From Cohnella silvisoli (GTDB lineage: Bacteria > Bacillota > Bacilli > Paenibacillales > Paenibacillaceae), in assembly GCF_021190915.1 (NCBI RefSeq), contig NZ_JAIOAP010000008.1, positions 186,001-250,000 of the forward strand: 64,000 nucleotides of DNA. Reading direction: 5' to 3'. Below are positions 18,872 to 27,770 of this stretch, piece after piece. The number at the start of each line of letters is the position of its first letter. Within the stretch, counting starts at the first letter, position 1. A model generated the notes under the pieces. The model searched no databases, was not told where the DNA came from, and saw nothing but the letters and a program-made list of their open reading frames with translations. The translations under genes and the position numbers were made by a program.

Positions 18872-19747
18872 ATGGGGAAACGATTAGTAAATGCATTGGT
18901 CTTAAACGGTATTTCCGTATATGGAAACGATGAGCTTGGAAATCCTTCTCTTCGCCTGGATAATGTGAACATGAACTTGGAAGAAGGCGAATGGTTATTT
19001 GTCGTTGGCGTGAACGGGAGCGGGAAGTCGACATTAGCAAAGTTGCTTGCGGGGCTTCAGCCGGATGGGATAGTTGGTGAATTGTACCGCGGTTTCGCCG
19101 GGGATGGAAGTTCACCGATCGTACTGCAGCAGCCGAGGGCCCAGTTGTTCGGGGAGACGCCTCGAGAAGAAATTACGTTCGCATTGGAATGGCAGGGCAT
19201 CGCAGCTGAGTTAATCCCCGAGCGGGTCGAACGAGCGCTAAAGAAGACGGGATTGATTTTGCTCGCAGATGAGGCCTGGGACCGGTTGTCCGGAGGCCAG
19301 CAGCAGCTTGCGGCGCTTGCCGCTTCAACGGCTTGCGATACTCCTCTAATTGTTCTTGACGAAGTGACCTCTATGCTCGATGAAGGAAATCGAAATTCGA
19401 TCTTGCAAACGGCGCAAGATTTACATAAGAATGGAACCGCGGTTATATGGGTTACGCAGCGATTGGATGAGCTGGAGCCGGAATCCCGCGTTATTGCGCT
19501 TGGAGAGGGAACCGTTGTTTATGACGGGAATGGCCGGGATTTTCTATATGGTGTTACAGCAGGTACAGGAGCGGTACCAATATCCCCTTGCCTCAGGGCC
19601 GGATTGAGGCTGCCCTATATGGCTGCTATGGCGCTTGAGCTAAGGCGGCTTGGGAAGCTAAACGATCCGCTGCCGATGACGGGGTCGGAGTGGAGAAAGG
19701 TGTTGGGAAACATTGGGGACGGGGAAGCGGAACATGCAACTCGATAA
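18872..19747 (+). CDS. ECF transporter ATPase (EcfA1-like)
   Basis: This is an energy-coupling-factor ABC ATPase. In 291 residues: Walker A GVNGSGKSTLAK, a Q-loop (VLQQPRAQLFGETPREEI), signature LSGGQQQLAALA, Walker B LIVLDEVTSMLD, and an H-loop replaced by Gln (VIWVTQRLDEL, where ECF ATPases usually have H). The substitution at the switch histidine is notable. It overlaps the next gene, which contains the second ATPase. Placement opposite bioY suggests a dedicated biotin importer; the ribosome binding site is weak (AGAGGG). Confidence 0.87.
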   Translation: MGKRLVNALVLNGISVYGNDELGNPSLRLDNVNMNLEEGEWLFVVGVNGSGKSTLAKLLAGLQPDGIVGELYRGFAGDGSSPIVLQQPRAQLFGETPREEITFALEWQGIAAELIPERVERALKKTGLILLADEAWDRLSGGQQQLAALAASTACDTPLIVLDEVTSMLDEGNRNSILQTAQDLHKNGTAVIWVTQRLDELEPESRVIALGEGTVVYDGNGRDFLYGVTAGTGAVPISPCLRAGLRLPYMAAMALELRRLGKLNDPLPMTGSEWRKVLGNIGDGEAEHATR

Positions 19748-21551
19748 ACAGGAACATACACCGCTTCTTGTGGACGGAATCGAATGGCGACTTGGGGATG
19801 AGACACAATTGCGGGCTACGGGATTGCAACTTGTTCCGGGCACGATTACTTTGCTCATGGGACCTAATGGAGCGGGTAAAACTACGCTGCTAGAGAAACT
19901 AGCCGGTCTGAGGCCGTCGGTGAGTTTGAACGTGAAGTACGGCTCAGAGCCATTGTGGCGAGAAAATAGGTTGGGCAGATTGCGGTTGAATGAGAAGGCG
20001 CTTCGACAGTACAGTTATGCCTGCCAATCGCCGGAAGAGGGACTATTCGCCAGGAGCGTCCAGGAGGAATTGGATTACTCTCTAAGACCCTATAAGTTAT
20101 CGGAGACTGAAAGGCAACAACGCATCGAATCGGCGTTAACGGCGGTTGGTTGGGATTCGTCTTGGTTGGCTAGAGATCCGTATTTGATGAGTGGAGGAGA
20201 ACGGCGCCGGGCGGCTCTCGCTTCGGTTTTCGTTACGTCCGCCCCGTGGCTGCTAATGGATGAGCCAACGGCGGGACTAGACGGAGCGGGGCATGAGACG
20301 GTGGCGCAGCAGTTATTGAGAACGAAATCGAGCGGATCAGGTATCGTGCTTGTCTCGCATGATTCAGATTGGGCGCTTCCTTTAGCGGACTATGTTTTAT
20401 TGTTGAGTGCAGAAGATGGATCGATTAGGTTGTGCAGCCGCGAGCAATTGTTGATGTTTCCGGAATGGTTGGAAGAAACGGGGATGAAGGTTCCGGATTG
20501 GCTGGGAACGGCTCATTTGTTATGGCGAAATGGAGCGGCGCCGGATCAAGTATGGAATCCGCTGGACGCGGCCGCCGAACAGGCTAAGCTATGGGAATTG
20601 CGGCAAGCCGAGAGCGGTGCAAAGGAAGAAACTGTAGAGGAGCAACGAAGGGCAGAGGCGGAGCTACGGCGGAATGTGATTGCGGGAGATGAGCAGCGGA
20701 AAAGTATAGCGGTAAGCGAGCGGCGGAATGATGTAGTTGATGCGGTTGCCAACCCTATAGGGATGGAGAGTAACGCGCTCGCTAGGCGGAAAATGCAGCA
20801 TCGACCAGAGAAGTCTCATCGAATGACGGGATTCGATCCGCGTTCGGTGTGGCTGGCTTATATACTCGTTTCGACGGGACTATTTTTCCTATCGGATTGG
20901 ATCTCGGTTATGTTGGGGGCCTTAATCGTATTCGCTCTATTAACCGGAGGGAGAATATCTTTGCGGCGTTGGCGCGGCTTGATCGTGAATTACGCGGTTT
21001 TCTCAGTTGTAACGTCCGCGCTGTTCGCATGGGGGGCAAGTGGCGGGAGTGTCTTATTCGAATGGGGAGCCTTCGTTGGTACGTTGTTCACATTCGTCCG
21101 GACGATGCTCGTATTGCTGTTGGGATTGGCCATTCCTTTGGTTATGACGCCGCTGTCGCTAAGAAGATCTTTAGAGCAAATGATAGCTCCAAGGGGCCGA
21201 ACGCCGCAATGGGTTCAGCGTTTTATTCTGACGGTGACATTGATTATGCGATTCGTTCCGGTGCTGCTTGCGTTGTGGGAGCGATTTGTACGGATTTTTC
21301 TCGCGCGGGGCAAATCGATTTCCGGAAATCCTTGGGCATTGAGCAGGCGGCTTCACGATGTGTCGCTGCCGTTCCTGCTGGCGTTGTTTCGTTTGGGGGA
21401 TGAGGTGGCGCTTGCCCTGGAAAGCCGCGGAGTCGGTTTCCGTTCAAATCCGACCCGTGCGATGCGACTGAAATGGCGGCTTAGGGACTACGGGCTTGCG
21501 ATCGGGGCCTTGGTGCTAGCGGTTGGTTTATGGGCATTCACTCATCGATGA
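19734..21551 (+). CDS. Fused ECF ATPase-EcfT transmembrane protein
   Basis: One 605-residue chain carries two ECF subunits. Residues 1-240 are an ATPase: GPNGAGKTTLLEKLAG, signature MSGGERRRAALA, Walker B LLMDEPTAGLDG, switch VSHDSDW. A charged linker (about 265-365) leads to an EcfT domain with five or six membrane segments and the two Arg-Gly coupling motifs (RIFLARGKSISG and ALESRGVGFRSN). EcfA and EcfT are normally separate proteins. ATG 19734 follows GGGGAAGCGG and overlaps the upstream stop by 14 bases; ATG 19713 is an alternative. With the upstream ATPase and BioY it would form a complete importer. Confidence 0.87.
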   Translation: MQLDKQEHTPLLVDGIEWRLGDETQLRATGLQLVPGTITLLMGPNGAGKTTLLEKLAGLRPSVSLNVKYGSEPLWRENRLGRLRLNEKALRQYSYACQSPEEGLFARSVQEELDYSLRPYKLSETERQQRIESALTAVGWDSSWLARDPYLMSGGERRRAALASVFVTSAPWLLMDEPTAGLDGAGHETVAQQLLRTKSSGSGIVLVSHDSDWALPLADYVLLLSAEDGSIRLCSREQLLMFPEWLEETGMKVPDWLGTAHLLWRNGAAPDQVWNPLDAAAEQAKLWELRQAESGAKEETVEEQRRAEAELRRNVIAGDEQRKSIAVSERRNDVVDAVANPIGMESNALARRKMQHRPEKSHRMTGFDPRSVWLAYILVSTGLFFLSDWISVMLGALIVFALLTGGRISLRRWRGLIVNYAVFSVVTSALFAWGASGGSVLFEWGAFVGTLFTFVRTMLVLLLGLAIPLVMTPLSLRRSLEQMIAPRGRTPQWVQRFILTVTLIMRFVPVLLALWERFVRIFLARGKSISGNPWALSRRLHDVSLPFLLALFRLGDEVALALESRGVGFRSNPTRAMRLKWRLRDYGLAIGALVLAVGLWAFTHR

Positions 21552-21581
21552 GAATTCCATTCCGGTAGATTAGGAGAATTG

Positions 21582-22862
21582 TCAGGTGTCGAGTTGTTTG
21601 CTAGTGGAGAGCGTGGCTGCCGCCAAACCTAAAGCCGAACCGAACAGGAAGCCGGCTTTTAATCCTCCGAAAGCGTTCAAACCGCCGGCGAGATACGGAC
21701 CGAGAAACATGCCCATCGAGTATACGGATTGGTATAGCCCCATCGCGGTAGCCCGCTCGGCAGGCACGAAGTTCCGAATGGCCAAGCTGAGCAGAAGCGG
21801 GAAGTAAAGCGCTTGAGCGATACCGTTGAACATCTGGGTAACGGCCAGCCATCCTAGATTAGGACTAAACGGGATAGCGGCTGTAAAAATGGCGGCGCAC
21901 AGGAAGCCGATGAAGATGATTTTGCGAGTTCCGAAGCGGGGGGCAAGGAACCTGCCGGTCCATAGGGAGACAAGGGCATGAGGAATCATGAACGAGATAA
22001 CGATCCCGGTCAGCTGAGATTCGCTTGCCCCAAGCTCCATCGCTTGAAGCGGCGTAAAGCCGAACATCGTGATGAATAAAATGCCATGAGCGAGCAAGGA
22101 AAGGATCGCTACTTTCCAAAGCAAGGGTGAACGGAGAACGTGCGATAGAGTTTTTTTATCATGGGCGCGGGGTTGGAATGGGGCTGCTGGCGCTGTAGGT
22201 GCAGCAGGTGCTGGTGTGTTGTACGCCGGGCTTGGCTTGGGTTCGTAAACAAAGAATGCCACCAGCATGCCGAGTGTTGCTACGCAAATACCGCAGACGA
22301 AAGCATAATTCCACCCGCCCAAGGACGCGAGCCATCCGCTTGCGCTCATGCCGGCTAGTTGCCCGAACACCGTTAAGAAACTTAGCGTTCCCATGGCTTG
22401 ATGCGTTTGGTTGGTCGGATAGTATGAGGCATATAGAACGGTGAACGGTACCCAAGCCGCGGCGCATAACCCTGCCATCAGACGCCCGGCGAGCGGTCCG
22501 CCCCACGTTCCGGGCAGCATGAAGAATACGCAGCTGATGAGTCCCGCTAACATACCCGCAATGAGAAAAGGCTTGCGCCGAGACATTACGTCGGAATACA
22601 TCCCTAGCGGCAAGCGGGTTATAACCTGCGTTAAACCGTAGCTGCCGAGAATAAATCCGATCCAGCTCATCGAGAGCCCCCGATCTTTGAGGTACGGGCT
22701 AAGGATCGGAACATAAATATATAAAGTTGACCAATAGAGTACGGTGGCAGCAGCAAAGATCAAATGCCGGCGGCTGAACGGATGTGCTCTATCTTGTTGC
22801 GATTGGAGTAACTCGGATGTTTGCTGCATAAGTTGAAGATAAACCTCCTGGGGCTGGGTCAC
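21582..22862 (-). CDS. MFS transporter
   Basis: A 12-helix major facilitator protein of 426 residues, probably a proton-driven exporter. The first half holds the MFS motif near GLTQVITRLPLGMYSDVMSRRKPF (motif A: G-x-x-x-D-x-x-x-R-R), a long central loop rich in Pro/Ala (PAYNTPAPAAPTAPAAPF) separates the six-helix halves, and the second half repeats the pattern (WTGRFLAPRFGTRK). GTG 22862 is the longest start; ATG 22829, 14 bases after AGGAGG, is a good alternative. Substrate unknown. It is convergent with the ECF operon. Confidence 0.88.
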   Translation of the reverse strand: MTQPQEVYLQLMQQTSELLQSQQDRAHPFSRRHLIFAAATVLYWSTLYIYVPILSPYLKDRGLSMSWIGFILGSYGLTQVITRLPLGMYSDVMSRRKPFLIAGMLAGLISCVFFMLPGTWGGPLAGRLMAGLCAAAWVPFTVLYASYYPTNQTHQAMGTLSFLTVFGQLAGMSASGWLASLGGWNYAFVCGICVATLGMLVAFFVYEPKPSPAYNTPAPAAPTAPAAPFQPRAHDKKTLSHVLRSPLLWKVAILSLLAHGILFITMFGFTPLQAMELGASESQLTGIVISFMIPHALVSLWTGRFLAPRFGTRKIIFIGFLCAAIFTAAIPFSPNLGWLAVTQMFNGIAQALYFPLLLSLAIRNFVPAERATAMGLYQSVYSMGMFLGPYLAGGLNAFGGLKAGFLFGSALGLAAATLSTSKQLDT

Positions 22863-23015
22863 GTGAATTTGGTCCTATTTTTTAGGTGGCTATGATGGCC
22901 GTTGACCCTGTGTGTGTTGTGTCATGCACTTTCCACTTTACTGGATGGAGTGCGGAATGGGAAGGTTTATTCGCTAAAGAATTATAAAAGGAAGTTTGAC
23001 GCTACCTGACGGTAA

Positions 23016-23091
23016 GAGGCTATTCCTAATTGAGCGAATGGGGGAGTCTCTTTTTTTGATTTCCAAAATCTAGGGTAGTTGATAGAATGAG
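23016..23091 (+). repeat. Terminator-promoter repeat, copy 1
   Basis: A hairpin-plus-T terminator (GAGGCT...AGTCTCTTTTTTTG) continues into GATTTCCAAAATCTAGGGTA and TTGATAGAATGAG. The same arrangement recurs at 23687-23764, so the PH-domain-like gene sits between two diverged copies. Confidence 0.65.
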
Positions 23092-23126
23092 TGAGGCACT
23101 CATATTCGTGATTAGGAGGTAACATT

Positions 23127-23660
23127 CTGATTACTCCCATACCTAATGGCATAACCACTCACAACTATAACGGACAATTAACAATTAAGCGAAGATGGTT
23201 TTCTCCTGGAATGATCTTCTTGCTATTTTTCGTGATACTGTGGGATGGATTTTTGATCTTTATCTACAAAATGATTCTATCAGGGGACTCTGTTCCAATT
23301 ATAGCGGTGTTGATTCCTATTCTGCATGTGGGCGTAGGTGTCGGACTTACCTATACGGTACTTACTGGGTTTATTAATTGTACAATTATTAGAGTCGATT
23401 CAAATCAGATCACAATTAGACATGGACCCCTTCCTTGGCGAGGTAATCGAACCTTGAAAAGGAATGATTTTGTTCAACTCTATTGTGAGGAAGTACGGTA
23501 TAGGAACGGGTCAAGCTATCGGTTAAATGCGGTACTGAATAATCGCAGGAAACTAAAGTTGATTTCTGGTATTCGTGATCGCTCGCAAGCGATTTATTTT
23601 GAAAGAGAAATTGAGAGGTTCATGGGGATAGAGAATCTGCATGTTGATGGGGAATTGTAG
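23127..23660 (+). CDS. PH-domain-like membrane protein with a non-ATG start
   Basis: About 177 residues: a hydrophilic start (LITPIPNGITTHNYNGQLTI), two membrane helices (MIFLLFFVILWDGFLIFI and IIAVLIPILHVGVGVGLTYT), then a beta-rich domain (IIRVDSNQITIRHGPLPWRG) of bacterial PH type (YdbS/DUF304-like). AGGAGG at 23114-23119 points to CTG 23127 or ATT 23130; the only ATG, at 23211, would drop the well-structured first 28 residues and has no ribosome binding site. Function unknown. Confidence 0.65.
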   Translation: MITPIPNGITTHNYNGQLTIKRRWFSPGMIFLLFFVILWDGFLIFIYKMILSGDSVPIIAVLIPILHVGVGVGLTYTVLTGFINCTIIRVDSNQITIRHGPLPWRGNRTLKRNDFVQLYCEEVRYRNGSSYRLNAVLNNRRKLKLISGIRDRSQAIYFEREIERFMGIENLHVDGEL

Positions 23661-23686
23661 GGGCGGGATGTGAATCCAAAAGAATC

Positions 23687-23764
23687 GAGAGGCTAATCCT
23701 ATCTTATGAGATAGCGGTTTGCCTCTTTTTGATTTCCATATTCTAGGTTTATTGATAAAATGAG
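23687..23764 (+). repeat. Terminator-promoter repeat, copy 2
   Basis: GAGGCTAATCCTATCT and AGATAGCGGTTTGCCTC form a terminator stem followed by CTTTTTG, then GATTTCCATATTCTAGGT and TTGATAAAATGAG, matching copy 1 at 23016-23091. It lies directly upstream of the recombinase relic and may hold its promoter. Confidence 0.65.
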
Positions 23765-23767
23765 AGG

Positions 23768-24785
23768 GTGGCTGAGCAAGATGGATGTATGGCTGGGAAG
23801 CGCAATGAGTATGAAATGATTGTTCGGCTTCCTTACGATATGAAGATGATTCAACGACTACGTCAATTGCCATTCCGCAGATGGGACCCAAATGAACGCG
23901 CTTGGATTATTCCTTATACTTTGTTAAACGTAGATGAGTTGCTGTTATTTTTTCGCGATGCAACGCTAAAGGTAGCTCCTGATTTACTGTCTGAGTGTCA
24001 CCTCTTGTGAGATAGAATGAACGAGATTGAAACGAAAAGTCACCCTAAAGGTAAAGTCGTACTCGAGGAGTCCAAATGGGAGAAGGAGACGGAAGGGCAA
24101 GATAAGGGGATATAGCGAGAAAACCATTACGGCTTACTGCGGGCATTGGCATCAAGTTCTTCTTGGAAAAGGTTTGCGGAATGTTGGAAGGGAACTTCAC
24201 TTATGTAAGGCCGAAAAAAGAACACAAGTTACCTAACGTCTTGGGGCAAAAAGAAGTGATTCGAATTCTGTTAGCGGTTCAAAATAAAAAACACCGTGCC
24301 CTGTTGTTTCTAGTCTACTCTTCAGGCTTGCGCGTAGGTGAGGTTGTCAGACTTCGACTAAATGATCTGGATATCGAACGAAGGACCTTGCATATTAGAC
24401 AAGGGAAGGGGAAAAGGACCGATTTACTATACTCTCTCACTCGGCGATTGAGGTGGTGCAACAATACATTAACCAAACCAAGCCGGAGAATTGGTTGTTC
24501 CCAGGACAGTATCCGAACAAACATCTTTCCGAGAGGACGGTGCAGAAGGTATTCGAGGCCGCAGTTAAAATCGCTAAGGTAAAAAAGGACGTAAGCGTTC
24601 ACTCTCTGAGGCACTCTTTCGCCACTCATCTACTCGAAGACGGAATAGATATCCGTTATATCCAAGAGCTTCTCGGACATCTAAGTACTCGTACGACAGA
24701 GATTTACACGCATGTGGCAGTAAAGGATATACGAAGGATTTCAAGCCCTCTAGATCGCATGATGGAGATGGATAAGGGGGAGTAG
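23768..24785 (+). pseudogene. Decayed tyrosine recombinase next to the cassette array
   Basis: Pieces of one integrase lie in order in different frames. 23768-24010: an N-terminal HARP-like segment (MIVRLPYDMKMIQRLRQLPF, RRWDPNERAWIIPYTL). 24027-24170: the core-binding start (GYSEKTITAYCGHW). 24163-24785: the catalytic domain, with YSSGLRVGEVVRLRLNDLD (first Arg), a frameshift near 24412 in a run of A, then [35 protein letters not shown] (H-x-x-R, H and catalytic Tyr) and the ending ISSPLDRM. About 50-60 residues of the core-binding domain are missing. The SPLD ending and ELLGH motif also occur in IntI. It lies 115 bases before the first cassette, in the same orientation. Confidence 0.85.
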
Positions 24786-24886
24786 TGTAGCGGCAGTTGA
24801 TGCTGAAGCGGTCGGCAATAATCACCCAATTTCTGTAGCATTCATGAACTACACAAACACTAATATATCAGATCATTTTGCGAAAT

Positions 24887-24912
24887 ACGCAGAATAGAAG
24901 TTATAGGAAATC
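24887..24912 (+). other. attI-like junction at the start of the cassette array
   Basis: GTTATAGGAAAT at 24900-24911 has the same form (GTTANNNGAAA) as all ten cassette junctions downstream, but no structured repeat lies before it. The boundary would be between G24900 and T24901. The first eight bases are exactly complementary to CCTATAAC at 25476-25483, the R''-like end of cassette 1. The 175 bases 24786-24960 hold no gene. Confidence 0.6.
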
Positions 24913-24960
24913 AGCGCAAAGAAAAAACTTCTGAAAGGATGCGATGAGTTGGGGGGAACC

Positions 24961-25458
24961 ATGTGGTTGTTCATCTCAAAGGATTTAAAAGTAACAAAAA
25001 TTCCTAAACCAATTAATCAAGTTTATAAGCCAATTCCCTCTTTAGCCAGACAAGAAGTGCTTGAAGTCATTATGTACTATGAAACCAAGTCAAGAAAACC
25101 ATCCGAACTTATGATTGTTAATTTTAATCGGTTTAGATTGGATGAAAATGGTGGGTATGTAATTACTGATTTTGAAAGAAGAAGAGCTTTCCATAATTTT
25201 TTTGAGTTCGGAATGACTACTCCAGAGGAAAAAGCTGAAGAAGATCAGCCGCTTGCTCTCCCAATACCACCTGTTATTCCGACTATTAAAGAGAAAGAGA
25301 CATTATATTCATATCTAAAGCAAAAGTATTCAGTATTAGCAAATCAAACTCCAATGGTTGTAGAAAATATGATTAATTTCTCTAAGGAAACACATAGAAA
25401 ACATATCGAACTCGTAAAAAAAGCAATGAAAATTAGAAATAAATTGACTTCTAGCTAA
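24961..25458 (+). CDS. Cassette 1: uncharacterised 165-aa protein
   Basis: No family recognised. The product has no membrane segment or signal peptide; it is charged, with a Pro-rich central stretch (QPLALPIPPVIPTI) and a helical C-terminus (ENMINFSKETHRKHIELVKK). ATG 24961 follows GGGGGGAACC. It is the first gene of the array, AT-rich, and its stop lies 18 bases before its attC-like site. The cassette spans 24901-25660. Confidence 0.7.
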   Translation: MWLFISKDLKVTKIPKPINQVYKPIPSLARQEVLEVIMYYETKSRKPSELMIVNFNRFRLDENGGYVITDFERRRAFHNFFEFGMTTPEEKAEEDQPLALPIPPVIPTIKEKETLYSYLKQKYSVLANQTPMVVENMINFSKETHRKHIELVKKAMKIRNKLTSS

Positions 25459-25475
25459 TTCGAAGAAGGCGCAAT

Positions 25476-25667
25476 CCTATAACACCATATTCACGCATCG
25501 GGCCATTCGGCCCTTGGTCCGCCCGAGGAGATTTCGGAGAAGCGGATTCAGGCGGACACACCTGCGAGGCTAACTGCGCTTCGCGCAGCCGGTTCGATCG
25601 GATGGCTTCGCCTATCCAGATCATCACCTTAAGCCTCTCGGCGTCGTGAATACCAGAAGGTTAGGTG
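25476..25667 (+). repeat. attC-like site 1
   Basis: The R''-like box CCTATAAC (25476-25483) is complementary to the cassette's own start GTTATAGG at 24900. The R' box GTTAGGT (25660-25666) fits GTTRRRY. Inside: L stem TATTCACG/CGTGAATA, hairpin GGGCCATTCGGCCC, stem TCCGCC/GGCGGA, and a long arm GCGAGGCT/AGCCTCTCG containing the TGCGCTTCGCGCA hairpin. Its TCCGCC/GGCGGA replaces TCCGGC/GCCGGA of other sites by compensatory change. Confidence 0.85.
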
Positions 25668-25698
25668 AAATGACCGAAGATCTAAAAAGGAGCATAAA

Positions 25699-26205
25699 AT
25701 GACAAGTGATAAAAGACAATTGCTTGCGAATATTGCTGAGAAACTTGCTCAAAAACCAATCATCGGGAATGAGCATCAATATGGACCAGATATAGAACCC
25801 CTACTACTATATTTTGATAGGTCTGACAAGAATATTGGATTTCCATGGTGCGCTGCATTTGTTTATCACTGTAGTGTACAAGCGGGATTTGGATTACCAG
25901 TGAAGGATCCAAGAGTAAAGAATAGGTTTGCAAGTGTACATGCTTGGTTAGAATGGTCTAAACTACAAGGCTATTATTATCCAGTAACAGAAGTAACATT
26001 TAAACCAGACCGTGGGGATTTAATCATTTATGATGATATTGATGGTAATGGACCCCATGATCATATTGGAGTAGTCTTAGGAACCGAAGAAGAATACATA
26101 ATTACCGCAGAAGGGAATGTAAAGAATAAATCTGGAATATTTAGAAGAGATCGATTTTTGTATATTAATGGTTATGTCAGAATTGATAATTCATATAGGT
26201 ATTAA
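25699..26205 (+). CDS. Cassette 2: CHAP-domain amidase/peptidase-like protein
   Basis: CHAP enzymes are cysteine amidases that cleave peptidoglycan peptides or glutathionyl-type bonds. The 168 residues show the catalytic Cys in IGFPWCAAFVYHCSVQAGF and the His in GPHDHIGVVLGTEEEYIITAEGN, with GDLIIYDD before it. There is no signal peptide, unusual for a wall hydrolase, so it may be intracellular or exported otherwise. AAAGGAG precedes ATG. Cassette span 25661-26432. The product could be an effector or a stress function; nothing nearby decides. Confidence 0.8.
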   Translation: MTSDKRQLLANIAEKLAQKPIIGNEHQYGPDIEPLLLYFDRSDKNIGFPWCAAFVYHCSVQAGFGLPVKDPRVKNRFASVHAWLEWSKLQGYYYPVTEVTFKPDRGDLIIYDDIDGNGPHDHIGVVLGTEEEYIITAEGNVKNKSGIFRRDRFLYINGYVRIDNSYRY

Positions 26206-26242
26206 GAAGTGAATTTGAATGTACTTCAAGATGTCGGTCACA

Positions 26243-26438
26243 TCACCTAACACCATGTTCACGCATCGGGCCATTCGGCCCTCGGTCCGGCAGGAGTTAG
26301 ATGAGGATTCGAGGATGCAATAGGCAGTAGCAGGGAAGTCGAATCAGCCGGACACATCCGCACCACCTAACCGCGTCGCGGCCGGCTCCTTACGGAGCTT
26401 TAAGGTGGTGGGACGTCGTGAACACACGAACGTTATCT
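26243..26438 (+). repeat. attC-like site 2
   Basis: R'' TCACCTAAC (26243-26251) pairs with its cassette start GTTAGGTGA at 25660; with the next bases 16 of 18 positions pair. L stem TGTTCACG/CGTGAACA shows a compensatory change against TATTCACG/CGTGAATA elsewhere. Long arm CACCACCT/AAGGTGGTG. Junction G26432/T26433. Confidence 0.88.
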
Positions 26439-26521
26439 GAAATACGACAAACCCTAAAGGAAAATTGCGAAATATGTAGAATAATGATGAATAAGATATT
26501 TCCATTATTCGGAGGTAAGGT

Positions 26522-27409
26522 ATGATTGAGTGGATTGAGGCAAACAGGGATGGACTTCTTGGTAATATCTTGATTTCAGCTTTATTTCTTCCCATTGCTT
26601 ATTTGTTTACATTATTGCTAGATCGGTGGAAATCAAGCTCTATAAAAAATAGGGGTACAAAACCCAAAAAGAAAAAAAATAATAAAATAAAAAATAATAA
26701 TCAGAATAATATTGAGAATGACCTTGATGATGAATTCGAAATCGAAACACGTACCTCTAAACCGGCACCCAAAAATCCACCTAATCCACCACAATCACAA
26801 AGTCCGAGTGATCCATGGGTTTGGATTATTGGTTGTTTGTTTGCTCTCGCAGTTGGAATTAAGTTTTACATCCCACATAAAACAATAATCATTAATATTA
26901 TTTATTTATTTTCTATATTCGCACTATTCTTTTGTTTAATTAAGGCTAGCAAGGAGTATAAACGTCCAAGCGCTAAGGGGATTGGAACTTTACTATTGTG
27001 GAATGCATTTATGTGGTTACTTATATTAATCTTAATGCACCTAGTAAGTCATCCCATCTATTATTCAGAAAAAGTTTATCAAGCTGAATTGGATATTATT
27101 AATGGTGTAGGGGTTCTTGATGTAGGTATTGATAATTTTATGTACCTCGGTTACCAATTAATTGGTGTAATAAGTTCAATATTACTTTTGCTTTTTAATA
27201 TTGGAGCCCAAATATTTGTTTTATTCTTATGGTGGAATAATAGTCCGAGTTCTATTTCAAATGTAAGAAATAAGATATTGAGATTTTTTATCTTCATTTA
27301 CTATCCGAAAGGAAAGTATATATTTTCATCAATGGTATTAGTATTAATTTCATTCGGTTTCGTTAGTGGTTTACTAATTAAACTCATTACTGAAAACAAA
27401 GCTGGATAA
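26522..27409 (+). CDS. Cassette 3: multi-pass membrane protein
   Basis: No family recognised. The 295 residues have one N-terminal membrane helix (ISALFLPIAYLFTLLL), then a Lys/Asn-rich low-complexity cytosolic segment (KPKKKKNNKIKNNNQNN, residues 47-63) and Pro-rich linker, followed by five further membrane segments. GGAGG precedes ATG. A terminator at 27427-27468 follows. Cassette 3 spans 26433-27692 and is the longest. Confidence 0.72.
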   Translation: MIEWIEANRDGLLGNILISALFLPIAYLFTLLLDRWKSSSIKNRGTKPKKKKNNKIKNNNQNNIENDLDDEFEIETRTSKPAPKNPPNPPQSQSPSDPWVWIIGCLFALAVGIKFYIPHKTIIINIIYLFSIFALFFCLIKASKEYKRPSAKGIGTLLLWNAFMWLLILILMHLVSHPIYYSEKVYQAELDIINGVGVLDVGIDNFMYLGYQLIGVISSILLLLFNIGAQIFVLFLWWNNSPSSISNVRNKILRFFIFIYYPKGKYIFSSMVLVLISFGFVSGLLIKLITENKAG

Positions 27410-27426
27410 TAGATAAGACGAGGTGC

Positions 27427-27468
27427 AATCTCCCCCTTAGAAACTTCTTGAATAGGGGGATTTTTTAT
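27427..27468 (+). terminator. Terminator in cassette 3
   Basis: AATCTCCCCCT pairs with AGGGGGATT and TTTTATT follows. A terminator inside a cassette would stop read-through to later cassettes, so they probably carry their own promoters. Confidence 0.75.
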
Positions 27469-27504
27469 TAAATATTATTTTAGTTTTTCAATGAAGTGTC
27501 GTAC

Positions 27505-27698
27505 TTCAGATAACACCATATTCACGCATCGGGCCATTCGGCCCTCGGTCCGGCAGAAGTTAGATGTGGATTCGAAGAGGCATTTCAGTTGCAAGGAAGA
27601 TTATTCAGCCGGACACACCCGCACCAGCTAACCGCATCGCGGCCGGTCACTTCGTGACCTTAAGGTGGTGGGGCGTCGTGAATACCAGAACGTTATCT
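27505..27698 (+). repeat. attC-like site 3
   Basis: R'' TTCAGATAAC (27505-27514) pairs with GTTATCTGAA at 26432; with flanks 17 of 18 positions pair (TGTCGTACTTCAGATAAC). L stem TATTCACG/CGTGAATA, hairpin GGGCCATTCGGCCC, stem TCCGGC/GCCGGA, and an arm with GGTCACTTCGTGACC. Junction G27692/T27693. Confidence 0.88.
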
Positions 27699-27770
27699 GA
27701 AACTGCTGAAAGATCGAAACAAATGTCTTTTGACGAATAGTTTGAATTTTACATTCGACGGAGGATTAAA

